A stretch of DNA of 64,000 nucleotides, taken from Bacillota bacterium (lineage in GTDB: Bacteria > Bacillota > Clostridia > Acetivibrionales > Acetivibrionaceae). The translations under genes were made by a program, and so were the position numbers. Under the pieces are notes generated by a model that saw only the letters and a program-made list of their open reading frames with translations, was not told the DNA's origin and ran no database searches. Location of the stretch: NCBI GenBank assembly GCA_023398495.1, contig JAEWSG010000138.1:1-64000 (forward strand), read 5' to 3'. Below, piece by piece: positions 36,019 through 44,709 of the stretch (position 1 is the first letter of the stretch; the number at the start of each line of letters is the position of its first letter).

Positions 36019-37203
36019 TTAGTAGCAAGTTACTCCATAACTCTCTATTGGAACAAACTTATTTCGCTTTACATCTTCAACCATTTCAGATACGGCCTTA
36101 ACTAACAAATCTATTTCTTCTTCCTCTGTAAAGTAGGAGAAGCTTGCTCGTACAGCTCCATACGGACTTGTACCAAGTTTTTCATGTATCAATGGAGCAC
36201 ACAACAGTCCGGAGCGGACTGCAATGTCAAAATTCTTCCCAAGTGTATAGCCAACCTCTACCGGTTTTAATTTCTTAATATTAAAACAGATTATTGGAGT
36301 AGAGTACTTCCTGTTTCCGTACAAAATAACCTCCGGTATGGACGCAAGCCCTTTTATGGCCTTATTATAAAGAGCTTCTTTTTTTTCGGCCATTTTTTCA
36401 ATACCTTCACTCAGAATAAACGATACTCCTGCTTCTAGTGATGCTATGCCAATGGTATTCTGAGTACCTGATTCGTAAAATAACGGACGTTCTTCTGTCT
36501 GGTACAATGACTGCGTTTTAACTCCTGTACCTCCAACAATCAGGGGCTTGACATCCAGTTCCTCATTTATGTACACTCCTCCAATTCCTCCAAAACCAAA
36601 CAAGGATTTGTGTCCTGTAAATATAAGAATGTCAATTCCCAGCCTTTTTACATCAATTGGTATGCATCCCGCTGTTTGTGATGCGTCAACAATAAGAATA
36701 ATATGCTCCCTTGCGGCAATATCCGATATCTTTTCAAGGTCAACAGCTGTTCCAACAACATTTGAAGCATGATTAACTATTATAGCTTTGGTTTCAGGGG
36801 TTAGTGCGTTTTCAATGTCTAACGCATTAATTTCACCGCATTCATTGCAATCAATTACCGTAAGCTTCAAATCTCCGTTCTTTTCTCTTAGCTTTAATGC
36901 TCTTAGAACAGAGCTATGCTCAATCGCAGTGGTAATAACATGCCCCCCCATGATATCATCTAGCCCCTGTATTACCATGTTCACTGAATGAGTAGCACCT
37001 GATGTAAAAGCTATATTGTCCGGATTGTCTATGGAAAAAAGCTGTGCAAGCTTTTCCCGGCAGCTTGAGACGACACTCTTTCCCGAATCTGCAAATGCAA
37101 TTCTATGTGCATCCATGGGGGGAAGTGTCGTAAATTCACTTACTGCACGAATGACACACTCCGGTTTTGGAAAAGAAGTTGCAGCGTTATTCAAATAAAT
37201 CAT
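36019..37203 (-). CDS. cysteine desulfurase/selenocysteine lyase-type class V aminotransferase
   Basis: 394 residues, PLP enzyme. YLNNAATSFPKP at the start, TTAIEHSSVLRAL, VDASQTAGCIP, PLP lysine in FTGHKSLFGFGG near 206, and the active-site loop RSGLLCAPLIHEKLG whose Cys (near 345) is the sulfur-accepting residue of SufS/NifS-type desulfurases. Could hand sulfur to a biosynthetic enzyme, or act as a lyase or aminotransferase on a carrier-bound product. Its ATG overlaps the KS-AT stop (ATGA), so it is coupled to the biosynthetic operon and is not part of an isc/suf set. Confidence 0.88.
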   Translation of the reverse strand: MIYLNNAATSFPKPECVIRAVSEFTTLPPMDAHRIAFADSGKSVVSSCREKLAQLFSIDNPDNIAFTSGATHSVNMVIQGLDDIMGGHVITTAIEHSSVLRALKLREKNGDLKLTVIDCNECGEINALDIENALTPETKAIIVNHASNVVGTAVDLEKISDIAAREHIILIVDASQTAGCIPIDVKRLGIDILIFTGHKSLFGFGGIGGVYINEELDVKPLIVGGTGVKTQSLYQTEERPLFYESGTQNTIGIASLEAGVSFILSEGIEKMAEKKEALYNKAIKGLASIPEVILYGNRKYSTPIICFNIKKLKPVEVGYTLGKNFDIAVRSGLLCAPLIHEKLGTSPYGAVRASFSYFTEEEEIDLLVKAVSEMVEDVKRNKFVPIESYGVTCY

Positions 37204-39860
37204 ATATTTGCCCTTCCTTTTTTAAGAGAATAAGTTATTTTACCATTCAATGAGAAATCCTTCCTTTGGAAGGGATAACTATGCAAAGAAATACGTCTTC
37301 TCTTTTCATCTTTGTACATCTTTCCCCAGTCAACACAGAGACCCATACACCATAGTCTTGCAAGCCTGTCAGCAATAAATCGGCTGTCCGGATATTTCTC
37401 CCTCTGGTTCCTAATACATGGGAGTACTGCATGATCATTGTTTTTAACCGGGTGTCTGTTTATAAGATTTGCCAACCTGTCTCCCATACCCATCTCGATA
37501 ATACACGCACTTTTGTTTTCCAAAAGCAATGCAATGGCCTTATCAATATTTTTTGTGTCTGTCATCTGATGAATCCAGTAATCACTCGTAGATAAGTCTT
37601 CATTTTTGCTCCAAGTACCAGAAAGGCTTGATATTAAAGGCACACAAGGTATTTGGGCCTTAATTCCGGAAAAGCTTGATGAAAACTCTCCTGTCAACGA
37701 CTCTGAAAGTCCTGTGTAAGCTCTTATTTCTCTGTCTTCCATAGAGCAGCAAACGCTATGTTTTTCCAGTTCTATCTGCAATCCGATTATTGCCTCACTA
37801 GATCCTCCAATTACTATAGTCTCTTGATCCAAATAGGCAAGAATACTGACATTTTCATTCAAAAACATCTCCAGTTTACTTGCGGGAAGTGAAACCTTTA
37901 ATTGATTTCCTTTTGAGCATTTATCCAATATCCTTGACCTTGTAATCAGAAGCCTTAAAGCTTCCTCAACTGTAAAGACTTCACTTATGGCAGCCGCTGA
38001 GTACTCTCCTATACCATAACCAAACATCCCATCAGGCTTTATTCCCCAATCCAAAAGAAGCTTTGCCATGGAATACTGAACAATAAAAGTCAGTTCTTCC
38101 GTGTTTTCAAAGCTTTCCAGTTTTCTACCTTCTGTAAAAAACTCAAGCACATTGCTTCCATTAATTTTATTTAAAATTTCACAACATTTCTGTGCTTCTT
38201 TACGGTAGCCTATTTCCTTTTCATAAAGTTCCCGTGTGCACTCCTCATAAAATGGCAAAGAATCCGGAAATACGAAAAACACCTTTTTTGAGGGTTCATC
38301 TGCAAAAGCGGTTTTTGTGCTTTTTGCATTCAATGTTAAAAGACTTTCGACTGCATCATCCACACCAGAACAGACCACCGTTCTTCTATGATTGTATGCT
38401 TTCCTTCCTACTTGCAGTGTATAAGCTGCATCATCAATAACAATATTTTTATTCTCCTTCAAGCATTGAGCAAGCTTGCCTGTAGCTACATCAAGTGCAT
38501 CTTTGCTCTTGGCCGAAAGAGTAAGTACCTTCCAATCCCTTGTGGAGGGATAAACTTCCTGCTGTGGAGCCTCTTCTAAAACAACATGGGCATTGGTACC
38601 GCCTACAGCTATATTGTTTACCCCAGCTCTTCGAGGTTGTTCGTCACTTTTCCATTCAATAAGACTGTTATTGATATAAAACGGACTGTTATCAATATCT
38701 ATTCCTTGATTCGGATTGGAATAATTGATAGTCGGAGGAATCTGCTTGTGATAAAGAGATAGCACCACCTTGATCAAACTTGCAATTCCAGAAGCCGGGC
38801 CTAAATAACCAAGATTTGGTTTATGTGAGCCTATTGCACAGAAATTTCTTTTTGGCGAGCCAAATGCTTTTCTCAGTGCTTCAAACTCAATCTGATCTCC
38901 AAATCTAGTCCCCGTCCCGTGTGTTTCAACATATGTAATGGTCTCAGGTTCAACTCTTCCAAATTTCATTGCCATTTTCACTGCCTGGGCAGGCCCTTCT
39001 ACGTTTGGAGCAGTGTATCCTGCCTTGGCTGCTCCATCACAGTTTATTGCAGAGCCCTTTATTACGGCATATATTGTATCTCCATCTTCCAGAGCTTTCC
39101 CCAAAGGTTTGAGAACAACTACTCCAACTCCTTCTCCTCCAACCGTTCCGTTGGAATCCGAGCTAAAGGCTCTAACTTTTCCATCCTTTGAGAAGATAGT
39201 ACCTTCCCTGTACAAGTACCCGGATTTACCGGGCATCAGTAATGTAGACGCACCAGCTAAAGCCATGCTGCATTCACCTATCAGCAATGAACGGCATGCC
39301 ATATGCACAGAGGATAGCGATGTTGAGCAAGCAGTTGCAATGGTGATGCTAGGGCCTCTGAGGTCAAGCTTGTAAGAAACCCTTGAGTTGGTAAAATCCT
39401 TGTCAATCAGGTGCAATGCATCAAATTGCTCGTCCATTAAATCAGCGAGAAAAGAAGCCTTTTGCTCCCAATAATGGTTTGGAAGTGCACCTCCATAAAA
39501 ACCAATAAGGCCTTTATATTCAAACGGATTATACCCTGCATTTTCAAGTGCTTCGTATGCACACTCATGAAGAATACGAATTTGCGGATCCATTATTGCT
39601 GCTTCGCTGTCAGTATAGTTAAAAAGCTCAGAGTCGAAATGTTCCGACTTATCCAGAAACCCTTTTGCTTTTACATAATCGGGATGATTATATATATCCG
39701 GACTTATACCAGCCTCTTCCAACTCCTCGTCAGTAAAGGTAGCTATACATTCTTTACCGTCTTTTAAATTTTCCCAAAGTTCATTTATGTTTTGCGAACC
39801 TGGAAACCTTCCAGCCATACCTATTATCGCTATTTCAAGTCCTGTTCTTTCTTTGCTCAT
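37200..39860 (-). CDS. PKS-like KS-AT protein with degenerate catalytic sites and no carrier
   Basis: 886 residues. Ketosynthase about 8-435: Cys 178 in ATACSTSLSS and His in VETHGTGT (near 313) are kept, but the second catalytic His of the usual NIGH motif is Tyr (PNLGYLGPASG, Tyr near 352). Linker, then an acyltransferase-like domain about 500-790 where the nucleophile motif GHSxGE reads GYGIGE (near 615), so Ser and His are both gone, and the later His motif is also absent (AYTGLSES). The tail holds only the post-AT linker (RISLHSYPFQRK). No KR, DH or ACP. So neither decarboxylative extension nor malonyl loading by normal chemistry is expected; the KS may catalyse another acyl transfer with the free ACP. 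Coupled to the NRPS (15 bp) and to the desulfurase. Confidence 0.93.
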   Translation of the reverse strand: MSKERTGLEIAIIGMAGRFPGSQNINELWENLKDGKECIATFTDEELEEAGISPDIYNHPDYVKAKGFLDKSEHFDSELFNYTDSEAAIMDPQIRILHECAYEALENAGYNPFEYKGLIGFYGGALPNHYWEQKASFLADLMDEQFDALHLIDKDFTNSRVSYKLDLRGPSITIATACSTSLSSVHMACRSLLIGECSMALAGASTLLMPGKSGYLYREGTIFSKDGKVRAFSSDSNGTVGGEGVGVVVLKPLGKALEDGDTIYAVIKGSAINCDGAAKAGYTAPNVEGPAQAVKMAMKFGRVEPETITYVETHGTGTRFGDQIEFEALRKAFGSPKRNFCAIGSHKPNLGYLGPASGIASLIKVVLSLYHKQIPPTINYSNPNQGIDIDNSPFYINNSLIEWKSDEQPRRAGVNNIAVGGTNAHVVLEEAPQQEVYPSTRDWKVLTLSAKSKDALDVATGKLAQCLKENKNIVIDDAAYTLQVGRKAYNHRRTVVCSGVDDAVESLLTLNAKSTKTAFADEPSKKVFFVFPDSLPFYEECTRELYEKEIGYRKEAQKCCEILNKINGSNVLEFFTEGRKLESFENTEELTFIVQYSMAKLLLDWGIKPDGMFGYGIGEYSAAAISEVFTVEEALRLLITRSRILDKCSKGNQLKVSLPASKLEMFLNENVSILAYLDQETIVIGGSSEAIIGLQIELEKHSVCCSMEDREIRAYTGLSESLTGEFSSSFSGIKAQIPCVPLISSLSGTWSKNEDLSTSDYWIHQMTDTKNIDKAIALLLENKSACIIEMGMGDRLANLINRHPVKNNDHAVLPCIRNQREKYPDSRFIADRLARLWCMGLCVDWGKMYKDEKRRRISLHSYPFQRKDFSLNGKITYSLKKGRANI

Positions 39861-39875
39861 AATTCCACCCGCTTT

Positions 39876-42800
39876 TTAGTTATTTCGTAGCAGTTCCAAA
39901 GTTTTATTAAGGGTAAGGAAAGATTCTTCAAGCATCTTATCCTCTTCTTTATTTATCAAGTCCTCTTTTTCCTCGACTTCATCCATACTCTTGATATATT
40001 GTTCTAAAGCATGAATGGTGGGATATTGAAACATCTTTAAAACTGGTATGTGTTTATTTAGTAAAGAATTTATTTTACAGTTTACTTCAATAAACGAAAG
40101 GGACGAACCTCCAATATCAAAGAAACTATCATATATTCCTATCTTTTCTCTCCCCAACACTTGTTTCCATATGTTCACTATCCCTATTCCAATATCTGAT
40201 TCAGGCGCTACATACTCAATTCCTGTATCAATTGTTTCAGCAGCAAGCTCAAGGAGCTTTTTCCTATCCAGCTTGCCATTTTGTGTTAGGGGCATTGCAT
40301 CAACTTGAACGAACAAAGACGGTATCATGTAATCAGGGAGTTCCTTTTGCAAAACAGCCTTCATTTCTGCAACTGTAAACTTTCTATCTGATACAAAGTA
40401 ACCTATAAGCTGTTTTTCACCGCTTTTTTCCCCTTTTGCAATAACAATAGCTTCCTCAATATCCTTATTCTTTCGCATGACACTTTCAACTTCCCCAAGT
40501 TCGATTCTATAACCTCGAACTTTTACCTGTTGGTCGTCTCTGCCCAAAAACTCCATATTATCATCATCAAGCCACCTTGATAGGTCACCCGTCTTATAAA
40601 TGTTTTCACCTTCCACAAATGGGCTTTTAAGAAACTTGCTTGCAGTAAGCTCAGGCTCATTGATATACCCTTGTGCAAGACATGCACCGCCAATATAGAG
40701 GTCTCCTGAAACACCTATTGGACAGGGCTTTAGCTTCTTATCCAGAATATAATACCTTGCATTCTGGATTGGCTTTCCATAGGGAATACTCGGCCAATAT
40801 GGTTCAACTTTGCCAACAGGATAATAATTGGACCAAATTGTTGCTTCTGTTGCTCCTCCAAGACTGATAACTTCAGCTCCTTTAAAAGTCTCCCTGATTC
40901 TATCCGGTAAAGTCACAGGTATCCAATCTCCGCTCATGAAAACCAGTCGCAACTTGCTTTTTTCCTTATCCTCTAGCCTGTCAAATAAAGGTTCCAACTG
41001 TTGAAGTGCCGGAGGTGCCGAATCCCAAAAGGTTATCCCATGTTTAATAATTGAATTGGCAAGGGCTTCAGAATCACGTATATCCTCATGCGATTTTAAG
41101 TGCAGCGACGCTCCTGCACCTAATGCTCCAAATATGTCATAAACAGAGAGATCAAAGCTCAGCGAAGAAATAAACAGCAGCTTGTCTCTTTTGCTGACAC
41201 TAAAACTTTTATTAACCCATTCTATCAGGTTAATTGCAGGTCTATGCCTGACAACAACTCCTTTTGGAGTACCTGTTGATCCGGATGTAAAGATAATATA
41301 TGCTATATCATCCGGAGTGGATGCCGGCTCAAGGTTATCAGACCTTTCACTGTCAACCCCGGTTATAAAAACAACTTCCTTCCCATCCATATCGTATGAT
41401 CTTTCCTTCAGGCTTTGCATGTGCATGTCCAGACATATTACAGTTTCAACATGTGGAAGTCCTTTCACAATCTCCTTAATTTTATTCATTTGAGAACTGC
41501 AGGTAATAATAACCTTTATTGAGAGATCATCAACTATTTTTCTTATCCTTTCATTCGGCAGGTAGGGTTCAAAAGGTATATATGCTCCCCCCGCTTTAAG
41601 AATCGCAATTACAGCCTCTATCATCTCTAAGGATCTATCAATGACAACACCAGTAAAGGCTGCATTTTTTATACCTTTAGCGCGTAGTACCGAAGCTATG
41701 GTGTTTGCCTGTTGGTTGAGTTCTTTGTATGTAACAGAAGTATCCCGGAATTCAACCGCTAACTGTTCAGGATTACTTAAAACCTGACCTTCAAAAAGTT
41801 GGTGCATTAATAAATTTTCCGAAAATGGCGCATCGGTATTGTTGTTCTCGTACACTAAGTGTTTAATCTCATCAGCTTCCATTACATCCAGTTCATAAAT
41901 TGGTGCATCCGGCTTTTCAACCATTGAGCCAAGCAGATTGATAAAATGTTTACCAAACCTTTCGATGGTAGACTTCTTGAACAAAGCTGATGCATATTCA
42001 ATAATCACATCAATACCATTCTCATTTTCAAGAACTTCAAAGAGAATATCAAACTTTGAGACCTTATTCTTATACTGATATGGTACTGCTGCAGCTCCAC
42101 CCATATCTACTTTACCCAAATCGATATTCTGAAGAGCAAATACAACATTAAACAATGGATTACTGTCAATACCGCCCTTCACTCCGAGCTTTTCAACAAG
42201 CACATCAAACTGGCAGTCCTGATTCTTAAAAGCATCTAAAGCAGTCGCCTTTACTTCTTCAAGGAAATCACAAAATGCCATATCCGATTTTGGAAAATTT
42301 CTGATAGGCATCATGTTTACAAACATTCCCACCATATTGTGAAGGTCTACATGAGGTCTATCTGCAACAGGACTTCCAACAATAATATCTTCCTGTCCTG
42401 TATATTTATGAAGAAGAACATTGAAAACTGCAAACAACACCATATATAAGGTCGATTCCTTATCTCTGGACATTTGATATATCTTGTCCTTCAAATTACG
42501 GTCAATTGTAAAATGGACAGTGTCTCCGCCAAAGTTTTGTACTTTGGGTCTTGGATAATCAAGTGGCAGATTCAGTTTTGGTATCTCACCTTCAAAGCGT
42601 TTAACCCAATACTGTTCCTGGTGGAGTATATCAGAACTGTTTTTGAGCTGTTCCTGCCATGAAACATAATCCATATAACCGATATTCAATTCAGGTAAGC
42701 TGCTGTTTCCTTTATAAATCTCCGCAAACTCCCTTATCAAAATACCTACTGAAACCCCGTCAATAATTATGTGCGGCACATCAAACATTATGAGAGATTT

Positions 42801-44576
42801 ATTTTCCTTAAGATTAACAAGCATTAAACGTATCAAGGGTGCCGTGGTCAGATCAAAGGGTCTGACAAATTTTTCAATTATAGTGTTTATATCATTAACT
42901 GATGCTTCTTTGTACTCAACATCAAGTTCTACACTTTCCTTGATGCTCTGGAACGGTACACCGCTTTCCATTCCAAAATATGTTCTGAGTATGGCATGTC
43001 TCTTGGAAAGCAGATTAAACGCTGATTTTACTCTTGAAATATCAAGAATAGCATCAACTTCAATTGCAATTGTTACATTATATGTAATACTATCTGGATT
43101 AAGTTGGTCTATTACAAAAAGACGCCTTTGAGCTGCTGATATAGGATATTTGCCGCTCATCGGAATTACAGGTATAGGTAAATATGCTCCGCTATCTGCA
43201 TTCTCCCGGATATATTGGGCAAAAGCTTCTATTGTAGGCGACTTGAAGAACATTTCCAAGGGCAACTCCACATTGAATTCCTTTATAATTAGTGCAATAA
43301 GTCGTACCATAGATAACGAGTGACCACCGCAATCGAAAAAATTGTCCTTTATTCCAATCCTTTCTTTCCCCAAAACATCTCCCCACAAGAAAGCAAGCCT
43401 TCTTTGCAAATCATCACCAGGCTCAACATATGCATAATGCTTTTTGCTTTCTACAACGGTTTGAATGACACTCCCATCGTCAACATCAAGGTTAGGTATG
43501 GTCTCATCGCTAATCAATATCTTTTCTAATTCTTCTTGCGATTTATCAAAAGTCTCCTTTATTTTTCTGATGCTTTCCTTTACTGCTCCCTCAAGTTCAA
43601 TAACTTCTTCAAGTTGTTTTGATACGTCAAGAGCAGACTTAATCCTATAGCATATGACACTCTTGTTCTTTATCTTCGACCAAACCTTTAGAAGCTTTTG
43701 ATAAGTTTCTTCCAGTTGTGACAGAATTGCCTTATCCGCTCCAAGCATCGAAAAAATCTTGCAGAGCTCCCTGAAAAAAACTTCCTTGTAATTTAAGGCT
43801 CTTATCAAAACAAAATCGATTTGGGAAGTATACTCATCCACGCCATGCTGCTTTACGGGTATATCTTTGTCTATATATTGAATAATTTCATTTACATAGT
43901 CAATCTCTTTATACGGCTGGCTTTCATGATCATCAAGGAAAAGCTCGAAGCAATCCATATAAGCCTTCAAATCAAGTCGCAACTTGTCTTTCCTTTGTAC
44001 GTATGATACAAATGCCAAATCCCCATATTTTTGTTTATAGGATGCATAAAGATTTTCAACAATTTCATAGGATAAAACAAATGGCTTGTATTCCTGACCT
44101 TCCTTTACTCCTTCATCATATTCGGTAATTGTAGTATCCAAAACCGAATATAACTTCCTTTCTCTGTCGTATCCATTGATCAGAAGAATTGATGGCCAAT
44201 CCTCAAGCATATAATGCCTGGAGTAGAACAAATCTTTGAGATTGACTGTTAAAATTACAGGGCAGCCATTATCCAGTTGCCTTTCTATAATTGCATGAAT
44301 TTTCGCAGGTTCAATGGTCTCAATACCCATATTCAATTCAAGCTTTTCCTCAACAATCCATCTAATCATTGAACTGAAATCAAAAATATAAAGATCCTGT
44401 TTCCCAAATATTCTTGTATTATAGCTCTGAAACAATTTGAGATATAAAAGAAATACCTGTTCATAACGCTTTCCGAACGAACTGAGCATAAGTCCCATCG
44501 GCTTTTCAAAACAAGTAAGATAATCAAACGAATACTTATTTCCTTTTGTTTCTATAGTTACTTCCTTTTCAAACAC
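39876..44576 (-). CDS. NRPS: Cys-peptidase-like domain - PCP - C - A - PCP
   Basis: About 1,566 residues. Start taken at GTG 44576 after GAGGTG; the frame is open to 44642 without a ribosome site. Residues 1-190 resemble the BtrH N-terminal/C39-like fold (Cys 22 in YLTCFEKP, SILLINGYD, VLDTT with Asp 147; His 121 is the nearest His). A helical linker follows. PCP1 has GGHSL (near 418). The C domain begins SAAQRRLFVIDQL and has PHIIIDG, the catalytic second His kept. The A domain has FTSGSTGTPKG near 1097, YKTGDLSRW and QNGKLDRK; PCP2 has GGSSL near 1490. Hand-read specificity code D-L-Y-D-F-S-L-I-W-K is nearest to the cysteine code DLYNLSLIWK. The condensation domain is not of heterocyclising type (no DxxxxDxxS). 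No thioesterase. Confidence 0.94.
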   Translation of the reverse strand: MFEKEVTIETKGNKYSFDYLTCFEKPMGLMLSSFGKRYEQVFLLYLKLFQSYNTRIFGKQDLYIFDFSSMIRWIVEEKLELNMGIETIEPAKIHAIIERQLDNGCPVILTVNLKDLFYSRHYMLEDWPSILLINGYDRERKLYSVLDTTITEYDEGVKEGQEYKPFVLSYEIVENLYASYKQKYGDLAFVSYVQRKDKLRLDLKAYMDCFELFLDDHESQPYKEIDYVNEIIQYIDKDIPVKQHGVDEYTSQIDFVLIRALNYKEVFFRELCKIFSMLGADKAILSQLEETYQKLLKVWSKIKNKSVICYRIKSALDVSKQLEEVIELEGAVKESIRKIKETFDKSQEELEKILISDETIPNLDVDDGSVIQTVVESKKHYAYVEPGDDLQRRLAFLWGDVLGKERIGIKDNFFDCGGHSLSMVRLIALIIKEFNVELPLEMFFKSPTIEAFAQYIRENADSGAYLPIPVIPMSGKYPISAAQRRLFVIDQLNPDSITYNVTIAIEVDAILDISRVKSAFNLLSKRHAILRTYFGMESGVPFQSIKESVELDVEYKEASVNDINTIIEKFVRPFDLTTAPLIRLMLVNLKENKSLIMFDVPHIIIDGVSVGILIREFAEIYKGNSSLPELNIGYMDYVSWQEQLKNSSDILHQEQYWVKRFEGEIPKLNLPLDYPRPKVQNFGGDTVHFTIDRNLKDKIYQMSRDKESTLYMVLFAVFNVLLHKYTGQEDIIVGSPVADRPHVDLHNMVGMFVNMMPIRNFPKSDMAFCDFLEEVKATALDAFKNQDCQFDVLVEKLGVKGGIDSNPLFNVVFALQNIDLGKVDMGGAAAVPYQYKNKVSKFDILFEVLENENGIDVIIEYASALFKKSTIERFGKHFINLLGSMVEKPDAPIYELDVMEADEIKHLVYENNNTDAPFSENLLMHQLFEGQVLSNPEQLAVEFRDTSVTYKELNQQANTIASVLRAKGIKNAAFTGVVIDRSLEMIEAVIAILKAGGAYIPFEPYLPNERIRKIVDDLSIKVIITCSSQMNKIKEIVKGLPHVETVICLDMHMQSLKERSYDMDGKEVVFITGVDSERSDNLEPASTPDDIAYIIFTSGSTGTPKGVVVRHRPAINLIEWVNKSFSVSKRDKLLFISSLSFDLSVYDIFGALGAGASLHLKSHEDIRDSEALANSIIKHGITFWDSAPPALQQLEPLFDRLEDKEKSKLRLVFMSGDWIPVTLPDRIRETFKGAEVISLGGATEATIWSNYYPVGKVEPYWPSIPYGKPIQNARYYILDKKLKPCPIGVSGDLYIGGACLAQGYINEPELTASKFLKSPFVEGENIYKTGDLSRWLDDDNMEFLGRDDQQVKVRGYRIELGEVESVMRKNKDIEEAIVIAKGEKSGEKQLIGYFVSDRKFTVAEMKAVLQKELPDYMIPSLFVQVDAMPLTQNGKLDRKKLLELAAETIDTGIEYVAPESDIGIGIVNIWKQVLGREKIGIYDSFFDIGGSSLSFIEVNCKINSLLNKHIPVLKMFQYPTIHALEQYIKSMDEVEEKEDLINKEEDKMLEESFLTLNKTLELLRNN

Positions 44577-44709
44577 ACAATCACCTCGCATCACAGTTTT
44601 CAGATATTTAGGGATAACGAAAAAATAACTTCCTATTCTCATGTTTTAAAAACGTTATTAAATCAATTTTTTCGTTATCCAAAGTTGGAACTTATATTTT
44701 AGCCACACC

